From Caldifarciminota bacterium (GTDB taxonomy: Bacteria > Hydrothermota > Hydrothermia > S141-80): DNA of 8,806 nucleotides. Positions 1 to 6,005 of this stretch are shown in pieces. The notes under the pieces are model-generated. The model was not told the origin of the DNA, did not search any database, and saw nothing but the letters and a program-made list of their open reading frames with translations. The DNA is taken from NCBI GenBank assembly GCA_015490255.1, contig WFYF01000085.1, positions 1 through 8,806 of the forward strand, given 5' to 3'. Both the position numbers and the translations under genes were made by a program. The first letter of the stretch is position 1, and each line of letters opens with the position of its first letter.

Positions 1-1
1 C

Positions 2-640
2 TTTCTCTGGAGGGCGGCGGAACGGGCCCTGGAACGCGGCCACAACCTGGCGTTCTGGGTGGAACAGAAAGGCTTTGGATTCCTGCGGTGTCAGGTGTGC
101 GGGTGGCGGGCCCGGTGCCCCCGGGATAACGTTTCTCTGGTTCTCTTCCGGTATCCCGCTCCCCGGTTGCTCTGCCCCCGCTGCGGTCAGGAGAGCTCTC
201 CGCCCCTCCGCTGTCCCACCTGCGGAAGCGAGGATCTCTCGGCCAGGGGTAAGGGGCTGGAAGCCGTGGCAGAAGAAGTCAAGCATCGCTTTCCGGAAGC
301 CCGGGTGATCACCCTTACCGCACGTCCGGATAACCCGGCCGCCCTGCGTCGCCTCCTGCTTCTGTGGGAGCGGGGAGGGGCGGATGTGCTGATCGGCACC
401 TGGGCCGCCCGGACGGCCTTTGTGCATCCGGTCACCCGGTGGTTTGTGGCCTGGTATCCCGAAGGCACCCTCCGGAGCCGGAAAGACGAATGGCGTCTCG
501 CACTGCGCCTCTCCTGGCTTTCCTGGATGCGGGAGGAGGGACGGATCCTCCTCACCGCCCGGAAGGATCTCCCCCTTTTTCACCACCTCGCCCGGGGCAG
601 CCTCCGGCGATATTTTGAACGGGTATACCGGGAAACCTGA
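2..640 (+). CDS. priA: PriA-like primosomal helicase, degenerate, C-terminal part (5' end outside window)
   Basis: The open frame enters from the left edge and the coding similarity begins before the first possible GTG at 59, so the real start lies outside. PriA restarts replication forks: it binds forked DNA, loads the primosome and in most bacteria unwinds DNA with ATP. The visible 212 residues match the PriA zinc-ribbon region, with CxxC pairs beginning LRCQVCGW, LLCPRCG and LRCPTCGS. This is followed by the helicase lobe 2 pattern (FPEARV, then GGADVLIGT). Seven of the eight family cysteines are present; the fourth is Asp (CPRD instead of CPRC). After GTW the usual motif V (KG), the motif VI GRAGR and the whole C-terminal domain of roughly 150-200 residues are missing. 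The protein stops at YFERVYRET. Thermus/Deinococcus PriA proteins are known to be degenerate ATPases, so this may be a structural, non-unwinding PriA. The family call is fairly sure; lack of activity is inferred. Confidence 0.8.
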   Translation, partial: FLWRAAERALERGHNLAFWVEQKGFGFLRCQVCGWRARCPRDNVSLVLFRYPAPRLLCPRCGQESSPPLRCPTCGSEDLSARGKGLEAVAEEVKHRFPEARVITLTARPDNPAALRRLLLLWERGGADVLIGTWAARTAFVHPVTRWFVAWYPEGTLRSRKDEWRLALRLSWLSWMREEGRILLTARKDLPLFHHLARGSLRRYFERVYRET

Positions 641-650
641 CCGGTTCAGG
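636..650. other. Perfect inverted repeat joining the two convergent stop codons
   Basis: CCTGA, a 5-nt spacer and TCAGG form a perfect 5-bp inverted repeat. Each arm contains the TGA stop of one of the two convergent genes (638-640 on plus, 648-646 on minus). It could be a small bidirectional end-of-transcript hairpin, but there is no T-tract on either side (only TTT on the minus strand). It may simply reflect two TGA codons in similar context. Confidence 0.3.
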
Positions 651-1959
651 AAGAAAGAAGGGGAGAAACGATCATCCCGGCTCCGGTGGCTTTGGCCTTA
701 TAGAGGTAATCGTCCACCACCCGGAGCGCGCCCTCCACGTCCCGGGGAAGGTGGGCGGCGTCCACCACGCCCATGCAGAACTGCACCGTCACCCCGTCGG
801 GCAGGGCCATGGTCTGCCAGCGCTTCTTCAGCTGGGAGGCCACAAAAAGTCCCTCCCGGAGGGATGCCCCCGGGAGCACCAGAACAAACTCATCTCCCCC
901 ATACCGCACCACCACGTCCGTTTTCCGGAGGTGGGTCCGGAGAAACATCGCCAGCGTCTTGAGCACCTGATCCCCCACTTCATGACCGAACCGGTCGTTC
1001 AGGGCCTTGAACCCATCCAGGTCCACCATGATGAGGGAAAAGGGGACACCGTCCCGGGCATACCGGTCAAAGCTCTCTTCCAGGATCGGGGAGAGCACCC
1101 TGCGGTTGAACACGCCGGTCAGGGGATCCAGCGTGGCCAGCCGCTCAAACTGGGCCGCCTTCAGGTTCACCTCCCGGAAACTCTTCACAAAGGCGTCCAC
1201 CGGGTGAAGGAGATAGACGTATCCCTCCCGAACGGGCACTTTCCACACGAGGAAAGCGTGGTTGTCCGGGGTGAGGACATAGGAGGCCTCCCGGGAATCC
1301 ATGGGCAGCGCCCCAAACAGCTCCTCTAGGGTCCTGCCCCGGATTTTCCTCGGGAAAAGCAGGGTCCGGGCGGTTTCGTTTTCCCAGACCACCCGGTGCT
1401 GAAAATCCGTGAGCAAAAGCCCCACCGGGAGACCGGCCATGAGTTCCCGGGAAAGGGTGGGGATGAAAACGAGATCCGGCTCCAGCAGGCCTTCCCGATA
1501 ACCGAGGTGGAGAAAAAGAACCGCTCCGGCAAACAGAAAAGCGGGATGTTCCTGGAGGGCAAACAGGGCCAGCGTCAGCGTCAGGAGCAGGAGGCCCAGC
1601 AAGAGCCTCCGCCGGAAGGTGGGAAACTCTTTCCGGCGGGCGAATCCCAGCCACACACCGGCAAGGGCAAACCCCAGGGCAGCCCAGGTCCCGGAGAGGC
1701 CGAACAGCAGAGGCAGGATGAGCCAGGCCAGCCACCCGGCGAACAGCACGATCCGGAGCAGGAGGGAAGCAACAGGGGTGGACAGAAGCGTCGCCCCCAG
1801 GAAAAAGGCTGAAGACAGGAGCAGCAGAGAGGACATCCCGGAAAAAGCCAGCCCCACCCACGTCAGAGACCATGCGAGCCGCTGAAAAACCCTTCCTTTC
1901 CCCGGAAATCCCCACACGAGGAGTGCGGGGATCCAGCTCATGGCGTGCACCGTCGTCAC
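646..1959 (-). CDS. Membrane-bound diguanylate cyclase, PAS-like plus GGDEF
   Basis: Predicted to make cyclic di-GMP from two GTP. The 437 residues run as follows: about five hydrophobic segments (roughly 28-58, 63-85, 87-106, 118-137, 139-153), a PAS-like sensor region (about 167-255), a short linker helix, then a GGDEF domain (about 272-430). The active-site signature GGDEF is at 354-358. The metal/substrate motif (D313-L-D-G-F-K, N321, D322, G325-H326, G329-D330) is intact. An RxxD inhibitory site (R345-K-T-D348) lies five residues before GGDEF, the spacing seen in PleD, so product inhibition is likely. No EAL or HD-GYP domain is present. The start is GTG at 1959, which overlaps the cstA stop as GTGA; an AGGGAA Shine-Dalgarno lies 6 bp upstream. 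ATG at 1941 is a less likely alternative. It is the last gene of the Rrf2-led operon. The signal sensed is unknown. Confidence 0.93.
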   Translation of the reverse strand: MTTVHAMSWIPALLVWGFPGKGRVFQRLAWSLTWVGLAFSGMSSLLLLSSAFFLGATLLSTPVASLLLRIVLFAGWLAWLILPLLFGLSGTWAALGFALAGVWLGFARRKEFPTFRRRLLLGLLLLTLTLALFALQEHPAFLFAGAVLFLHLGYREGLLEPDLVFIPTLSRELMAGLPVGLLLTDFQHRVVWENETARTLLFPRKIRGRTLEELFGALPMDSREASYVLTPDNHAFLVWKVPVREGYVYLLHPVDAFVKSFREVNLKAAQFERLATLDPLTGVFNRRVLSPILEESFDRYARDGVPFSLIMVDLDGFKALNDRFGHEVGDQVLKTLAMFLRTHLRKTDVVVRYGGDEFVLVLPGASLREGLFVASQLKKRWQTMALPDGVTVQFCMGVVDAAHLPRDVEGALRVVDDYLYKAKATGAGMIVSPLLSS

Positions 1960-3674
1960 GGGGACTTCCCTGCAAAAGGCTCTCCGACCTCACCCGAGGC
2001 CGGAGACCGGACCAGTGCCCGGAGGGCGTGATGCAGGAGAAGCAGGTTCAGCAGGAGTTCCACTCCCACCACGGCGTAAAGCAGCACGCCCTGCCCGGGA
2101 GACCGGACGAACACACCCGGAAGGACCGCAAGGGCATACCAGACCAGTGCCAGCGAAACGGTGATCCACAGGAAGGCCGCCGGAATCAACACGGCCATGC
2201 GATAGAAGGGCGATGGGGCGTGGTGCCGGATCACCCAGATGGCCACGGTCACAAGAGCGATGGAGGCCAGCATCTGGTTGGCTCCACCAAAGGCGGGCCA
2301 CACCAGCCGCCATCCTCCGTCCCAGGCCAGCCACGTGCCCAGCAGCACCACCGGCAGAGCACCTGTGAACGGGTGATGCAGCCCCCGCAGGGGAAAAAGT
2401 TCCCGCACCACCATCCGTCCGATGCGGGCCGTGGTGTCCAGCGTGGTCAGCGCAAAGGCTGAAACCCAGAGAGAGGCCAGAACGGACACCGTGGCGGCGG
2501 GAAGGTGCAGGGTTTTTTCCACCGCCAGGGCATAGGCCCGGGCAAACACTCCCACCGGTCCACCGACCTCCCGGATCCACCCCACATAGCCCGACGCGAT
2601 CTCACCTGGCATCAGGGGCTTTCCGGCCAGAACCTCCACACCCAGCGCCGCCAGGGCCAGCACCACCACGGTGGAGAGAAAGCCTTCCGTGAGCATGCCC
2701 CCGAATCCCACAAACAGGGCGTCGCTTTCCCGCGCGAGCTGCTTGGATGTGGTCCCGCTGGCCACCAGGGCGTGAAACCCGGAAAGGGCACCGCAGGCGA
2801 TGATCAGGGGGACCACTGGCCAGAAGGGTGAGGGCTGTCCGGCCACCACCCGGGCGGACCAGGCGGTGAAGGCCGGCCAGGACAGTGCTCCCCCGAGAAG
2901 AAGCAGCGCCCCTGCACCCAGCGCCAGTCCCACCCAGAGGAGAAAAGCGTTCAGATAGTCCCGGGGCTGGAGAAGCACCCAGACCGGAAGGGATGAGGCC
3001 ACCACCGCATAGCCGCCCAGGATCAGGAGCCACGTCTTTTCCGAAAGATGAAGGGGGAAGAAAAACCCTGCCGCCACCGCCCCTGCAGTGAGCACCAGTC
3101 CCGCAAGGGTTGCGGGCACAAGTCCCAGGGGAGAACGATAGAGAAGCCAGCCCGTGATCAAGGCGGCCAGGATAAACAGAATGGAAGCCGTGGCCACCTC
3201 TCCGTGAGCGGCAAAAAGGGTTGCGATGATGGAGGCAAAGGCCGCCACGATCAGGATCACCGTGAAGAGGATGAAAAACTGGAAAAACTTTCCCGCACGG
3301 GAGGACATCAGCCGTCCAGCAAGCCACTGAATGGAACGTCCATCGTTGCGCACCGAGGCCATCAGGGAGAGATAATCGTGGACTGCCCCCAGAAACACGT
3401 TCCCCATCCAGATCCACAGCAGTCCTGGAAGCCAGCCCCACGCCATGGCGATGGCCGGCCCCACAATGGGAGAAGCCCCGGCAATTGAGGCGAAGTGGTG
3501 ACCGAAAAGCACCTCCCGCCGGGTGGGAACAAAGTCCATCCCGTCCCGGAACCGGTGAGCAGGGGTGGGCCGCCCATCGTCTGCACGCAGGAGATGGCGC
3601 TCCAGCCGGCGCCCGTAGAGATGATAAAGGAGGAGATAGAGTCCCCCTGCCATCAGGATCCCCAGGGTGGTCAT
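1956..3674 (-). CDS. cstA: CstA/BtsT-family carbon starvation transporter
   Basis: An inner-membrane carrier of the CstA family, whose characterised members import pyruvate (BtsT, CstA) or have been linked to peptide uptake. The 572-residue protein is almost entirely hydrophobic helices, about 15 or more. It carries the family landmarks: HHFASIAGASPIVGPAIA at 59-76, GFHALVASGTTSKQL at 299-313, TTLDTTARIGR at 410-420 and GGANQMLA at 463-470. It is shorter than E. coli CstA (about 700 residues) and matches the compact form. The start is ATG at 3674, preceded by a strong GGAGGG at a 5-bp spacing, 2 bp after the CoA-transferase stop. Its stop overlaps the GTG of the GGDEF gene by 4 bp. The substrate cannot be read from sequence; pyruvate or another small carboxylate would fit the CoA-transferase neighbour, but that is inference. 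Confidence 0.93.
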   Translation of the reverse strand: MTTLGILMAGGLYLLLYHLYGRRLERHLLRADDGRPTPAHRFRDGMDFVPTRREVLFGHHFASIAGASPIVGPAIAMAWGWLPGLLWIWMGNVFLGAVHDYLSLMASVRNDGRSIQWLAGRLMSSRAGKFFQFFILFTVILIVAAFASIIATLFAAHGEVATASILFILAALITGWLLYRSPLGLVPATLAGLVLTAGAVAAGFFFPLHLSEKTWLLILGGYAVVASSLPVWVLLQPRDYLNAFLLWVGLALGAGALLLLGGALSWPAFTAWSARVVAGQPSPFWPVVPLIIACGALSGFHALVASGTTSKQLARESDALFVGFGGMLTEGFLSTVVVLALAALGVEVLAGKPLMPGEIASGYVGWIREVGGPVGVFARAYALAVEKTLHLPAATVSVLASLWVSAFALTTLDTTARIGRMVVRELFPLRGLHHPFTGALPVVLLGTWLAWDGGWRLVWPAFGGANQMLASIALVTVAIWVIRHHAPSPFYRMAVLIPAAFLWITVSLALVWYALAVLPGVFVRSPGQGVLLYAVVGVELLLNLLLLHHALRALVRSPASGEVGEPFAGKSP

Positions 3675-3676
3675 GG

Positions 3677-4675
3677 TTACCCTCCACCAAACCGGGACGT
3701 GGCCCGGCGCTTCAACCCATACAGCCGCTCCAGCCCCACCTTCTCCAGATAGGATCCGTGGTCAGGAACACCGAGAATCCATTCCTCAAGATAGGCCCGT
3801 GTCCCTTCCGGCGTGCGGGCCTGCTCCAGAAAGGTGCGAAGATGGTCCTCGTCCCGCTCATACAGGAAGGCCATCTCTCCGGGATGCGCCCCAAAGGGGG
3901 CGTGAACCACGGCGTCCACCAGGAAATAGGGAATGACCGTCCGGTCGGGATAGGTTCGGATTTCCTCCGGCGAAACGATCTCTTCCGCACTGATGATCAG
4001 ACGTTTGCTCGCCCGGGCCAGCTCCGGGGCAAACCCCACAATCCCGTCAATCTGGGCGTTGCCATACACGTCTGCCCGGTGAACGTGGATGATCCCCACA
4101 TCCGGGAACAGGGCCGGAAGAAGGGTCACCGGTTTCCCCGTCCAGGGATCCCGCACCACCTTCGCCGCACTCTTCTTCAGGGTATCGCTTCCCAGCATGC
4201 TCCGCACCGGAATGAAGGGCACGCCCATCGCCGCCGCTTTGAATCGCCAGGAGAGCGCACCGTTGGACCACTCCGTCACCCGCACCTGTCCGCTCTCCAC
4301 CGCCCGACGGAGAATGCTGGAAAGACCCAGCACCTCATAGCCCACATAGGTGAGATCCAGGGCTTCCACCAGCCCCGCCGCCAGAAGGAAGTCCACTTCC
4401 AGAAGACCCTGACCGGCCACCTTCAAATTTTTCTTGCCCTGCCGGACGATTTCCCGGATGATGGAAAGGGGCGCCCGGACCGTCCCATAGAGCTCAACTG
4501 CGATGTAGTCCCCATCCTGGACAAACCGTTCCACCGCCTCCCGTTCGGTCATGAGTTTGGGCACCAGAGCACGGTTTTTCCCCCGGGCAGTGGCACGAAA
4601 GCCTTCCACATCCGGCGGGGAAAAGAGAGCCCCCTCCCCGACTTCCAGAATCTCCATGAACTCCCTGGAGCTCAT
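3677..4675 (-). CDS. CoA-transferase family I, alpha subunit (glutaconate CoA-transferase A-like)
   Basis: 332 residues matching the GctA-like alpha subunits of heteromeric family I CoA-transferases, which move CoA between an acyl-CoA and a carboxylic acid. Recognisable segments are KLMTEREAVERFVQDGDYIA (40-59), REIVRQGKKNL (74-84), VTEWSNGALSWR (133-144), DPWTGKPVTLLPALFPDVG (176-194), IIHVHRADVYGNA (195-207), the glycine-rich VDAVVHAPFGAHPGEM (253-268), and the C-terminal GVPDHGSYLEKVGLERL (302-318). The N-terminal extension of about 38 residues before KLMT looks typical of this subgroup. The ATG overlaps the ricT stop as ATGA, with GGAGGG about 10 bp upstream. In characterised enzymes the catalytic glutamate is on the beta subunit, and no beta gene follows: cstA starts 2 bp after this stop. 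The acyl substrate is unknown. Confidence 0.87.
   Translation of the reverse strand: MSSREFMEILEVGEGALFSPPDVEGFRATARGKNRALVPKLMTEREAVERFVQDGDYIAVELYGTVRAPLSIIREIVRQGKKNLKVAGQGLLEVDFLLAAGLVEALDLTYVGYEVLGLSSILRRAVESGQVRVTEWSNGALSWRFKAAAMGVPFIPVRSMLGSDTLKKSAAKVVRDPWTGKPVTLLPALFPDVGIIHVHRADVYGNAQIDGIVGFAPELARASKRLIISAEEIVSPEEIRTYPDRTVIPYFLVDAVVHAPFGAHPGEMAFLYERDEDHLRTFLEQARTPEGTRAYLEEWILGVPDHGSYLEKVGLERLYGLKRRATSRFGGG
3680..3685 (-). promoter_or_regulatory. Strong Shine-Dalgarno site of cstA
   Basis: GGAGGG on the minus strand, 5 bp before the cstA ATG. It lies inside the last codons of the CoA-transferase gene. It supports the ATG at 3674 as start and suggests that cstA is translated independently and strongly within the operon. 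Confidence 0.8.
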
Positions 4676-5490
4676 GGTTTCTTCTCCCTCCGTGAAGACG
4701 CTGCCGGAGCGGCAACAGGCTCCAGCTGGAGCAGTTCCTCCAGGGTCATCTCCCGGGCACCGCCGTCCGGATCCACAAGCTCCACACGCTCCTGGAGGTG
4801 CATCACCTTCACCACCCGGAGCTCCACCCCTTCCGGATCCCTGTATACCGCACCGATTTTGGGCAGACGCCGGTGAAGTTCCTCATACACCGGCAGTTCA
4901 TACCGCAGGCAGCACATCAACCGTCCGCACACGCCCGTGAGGCGGTCCGGTGCCACAAAGAGGAACTGCTTGCGGGCCATATCCAGGGATACGCTGGGAA
5001 TCTCCTTCATGAACAGGGTGCAGCACAGCTCCCGCCCGCACACGTCAATACCGCCCATCCACCGGGCGTGATCCCGCGTGCCCATCTGCTCAAAAGTCAC
5101 CTTGAGATGAAGCTTTTTAGAAAGCGTGCGCACGAGGTGGTCCAGCTGGTGACGGTCGTCCGCAATATAGACAAAATGCACGTGCCCCACCTGTTCGTTG
5201 AGCTCCGTTCGTACGATGCGCAGGTTCTTGTAGCCGTGCTCCCACAGGAAGGCCCGGGTCATGTTTTTGAGCAACCGGAGCTTGGTCTCCCGGGGCATGG
5301 GCTCCATCCGGAGAACCCGGCCTTCCGAAGGTTTGGACGATGTCCCCCGCACCTTCACCGGCGTGGGGTGATCTTCCCCTTCCACATAGGCCCAGGCAAT
5401 CACACCCCGGGGCACCTGCGGGCCCCGGTAACTCCACCGGGCAAAACCGCCCCCAATGATGGACACTTCAAGCGTGGTTCCGTATCCCAT
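4672..5490 (-). CDS. ricT: RicT (PSP1/YaaT) family Fe-S regulatory protein
   Basis: 272 residues with the PSP1 C-terminal domain. In Bacillus subtilis RicT (YaaT) acts with RicA and RicF in an Fe-S complex that affects phosphorelay signalling and RNA maturation by RNase Y; in other phyla it often stands alone. Family landmarks are VHFVYIADDRHQLDHLV (104-120), GTRDHARWMGGIDVCGRELCC (from 137) and GVCGRLMCCLRYELPVYEEL (186-205). The six cysteines C151, C156, C157, C188, C193 and C194 are in the conserved positions for cluster binding. The length matches B. subtilis RicT (about 275). The ATG at 5490 lies inside the Rrf2 gene (23-bp overlap) with only a weak AAGG upstream, so translation is probably coupled. 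GTG at 5466 is an alternative, but it would cut into the first beta strand. The C-terminal tail (259-272) is low in complexity and basic. Confidence 0.92.
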   Translation of the reverse strand: MGYGTTLEVSIIGGGFARWSYRGPQVPRGVIAWAYVEGEDHPTPVKVRGTSSKPSEGRVLRMEPMPRETKLRLLKNMTRAFLWEHGYKNLRIVRTELNEQVGHVHFVYIADDRHQLDHLVRTLSKKLHLKVTFEQMGTRDHARWMGGIDVCGRELCCTLFMKEIPSVSLDMARKQFLFVAPDRLTGVCGRLMCCLRYELPVYEELHRRLPKIGAVYRDPEGVELRVVKVMHLQERVELVDPDGGAREMTLEELLQLEPVAAPAASSRREKKP

Positions 5491-5908
5491 GGCCTTGCAG
5501 GGACTTCTCCGCGAGTTCTTTGAGGGTGATCCGGGAGGCGTAGGAGAGCATCAGACGATAGACCTCGTCCCATACCGTGTGTGCCCCGCACGTCTCATAC
5601 ACGGGGCACTCCTCCACGCCCACCAGACAGATCCCCCCGGTGGGGTCCATCTCTCCAAGCAGCCGAAGGATGTCCAGCAGGGTGATGCGCTCCGGATCCA
5701 CGTTCAGGATCACACCGCCCTCTTTCCCCCGGAGGGTGCGCACCAGCCCCACCCCTGCCATCTGGTTCACGATTTTCTGGAGATAGGGAAAGGGTATGTG
5801 CTGGTTTTCAGAAATCTGGCGGGAAGGCACCACCTTCCCCGCATGGAGGGTGAGCTCCGTGAGAATCCGGACCGCATAGTCCAGCCTTCGGGAAATGTTG
5901 AGTTTCAT
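5468..5908 (-). CDS. Rrf2-family transcription regulator with IscR-like Fe-S ligands
   Basis: 146 residues. An N-terminal winged helix-turn-helix (about 1-70) starts with MKLNISRRLDYAVRIL and includes the recognition-helix segment PYLQKIVNQMAGVGLV and the wing RGKEGGVIL. A dimerisation helix follows, with the ligand loop between. The loop has C94, C101 and C107, then H110 in CGAHTVW; E. coli IscR uses C92, C98, C104 and H107 in CLTHALW. The C-x5-C-x2-H part is therefore identical in spacing and one residue is inserted between the first two cysteines. A [2Fe-2S] or similar cluster sensing iron-sulfur, redox or NO status is inferred. It heads a five-gene operon and lies directly under a sigma-70 promoter carrying two palindromes, as expected for autoregulation. 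The start is ATG at 5908; the next Met is residue 50, so the start is secure. Subfamily (IscR, NsrR or other) cannot be fixed. Confidence 0.93.
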   Translation of the reverse strand: MKLNISRRLDYAVRILTELTLHAGKVVPSRQISENQHIPFPYLQKIVNQMAGVGLVRTLRGKEGGVILNVDPERITLLDILRLLGEMDPTGGICLVGVEECPVYETCGAHTVWDEVYRLMLSYASRITLKELAEKSLQGHGIRNHA

Positions 5909-5914
5909 GCTCTA

Positions 5915-5943
5915 ATCATACAGGCCCTGTTTTTGACTGTCAA
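5915..5943 (-). promoter_or_regulatory. Near-consensus sigma-70 promoter of the Rrf2 operon (leaderless)
   Basis: On the minus strand, TTGACA (5943-5938, exact consensus -35) is separated by 17 bp from TATGAT (5920-5915, one mismatch to TATAAT). Only 6 bp (TAGAGC) lie between the -10 box and the ATG of the Rrf2 gene, so the expected transcription start falls on or next to the A of the ATG. No Shine-Dalgarno sequence is present. The transcript is therefore predicted to be leaderless. Confidence 0.85.
5920..5930. promoter_or_regulatory. Palindrome in the promoter spacer, candidate second operator half
   Basis: ACAGG-C-CCTGT (plus strand) is a perfect inverted repeat with 5-bp arms and a 1-bp centre. 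It lies between the -35 and -10 boxes and touches the -10 hexamer. Its centre is 13 bp from the centre of the -35 palindrome. It may be part of a composite Rrf2 site or a second regulator's site. Confidence 0.4.
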
Positions 5944-5944
5944 A
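5932..5944. promoter_or_regulatory. Palindrome over the -35 box, candidate operator
   Basis: TTTGAC-T-GTCAAA (plus strand) is a perfect inverted repeat with 6-bp arms and a 1-bp centre, and it covers the whole -35 hexamer. Binding here would block RNA polymerase. The Rrf2 regulator encoded immediately downstream is the natural candidate. Part of the symmetry comes from the TTGACA consensus itself, so function is inferred. Confidence 0.5.
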
Positions 5945-5954
5945 CGCTCTTCCA

Positions 5955-5994
5955 GATCCCGGAAAATCTCTCCCCCCCGGGTTTCCAGAGGATC
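5955..5994 (-). other. Imperfect stem-loop downstream of the accC-mla operon, no T-tract
   Basis: On the minus strand, GATCC (5994-5990) can pair with GGATC (5959-5955), and TGGAAA can pair with TTTCCG (one G-U pair) after a 2-nt bulge. The loop is about 16 nt and includes a run of seven G. No run of U follows, so it is not a typical intrinsic terminator. It could protect a 3' end or be a weak or Rho-assisted stop between the two minus-strand blocks. Confidence 0.3.
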
Positions 5995-6005
5995 CGGGCC
6001 GGACC

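Noticed and set aside
420..962. Plus-strand open frame continuing past the priA stop, considered as a frameshifted PriA C-terminus
   Set aside because: The translation is proline- and arginine-rich without PriA C-terminal motifs, and beyond 646 it is antisense to the GGDEF gene.
1872..2462. Plus-strand open frame of about 196 codons opposite cstA
   Set aside because: It is the reverse reading of cstA membrane-helix codons and gives a Gln/His/Gly/Pro-rich product without domain.
3485..4876. Long plus-strand open frame (about 463 codons) opposite the CoA-transferase gene
   Set aside because: It lies antisense to clearly recognised cstA, CoA-transferase and ricT sequence. The translation is rich in Pro, His, Arg and Gly with no domain, as expected for a shadow frame in G+C-rich DNA.
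5972..5978. Run of seven C as a possible phase-variation tract
   Set aside because: Short, single, and lies about 30 bp upstream of the -35 box outside any coding frame. Slippage effects cannot be supported from one sequence.
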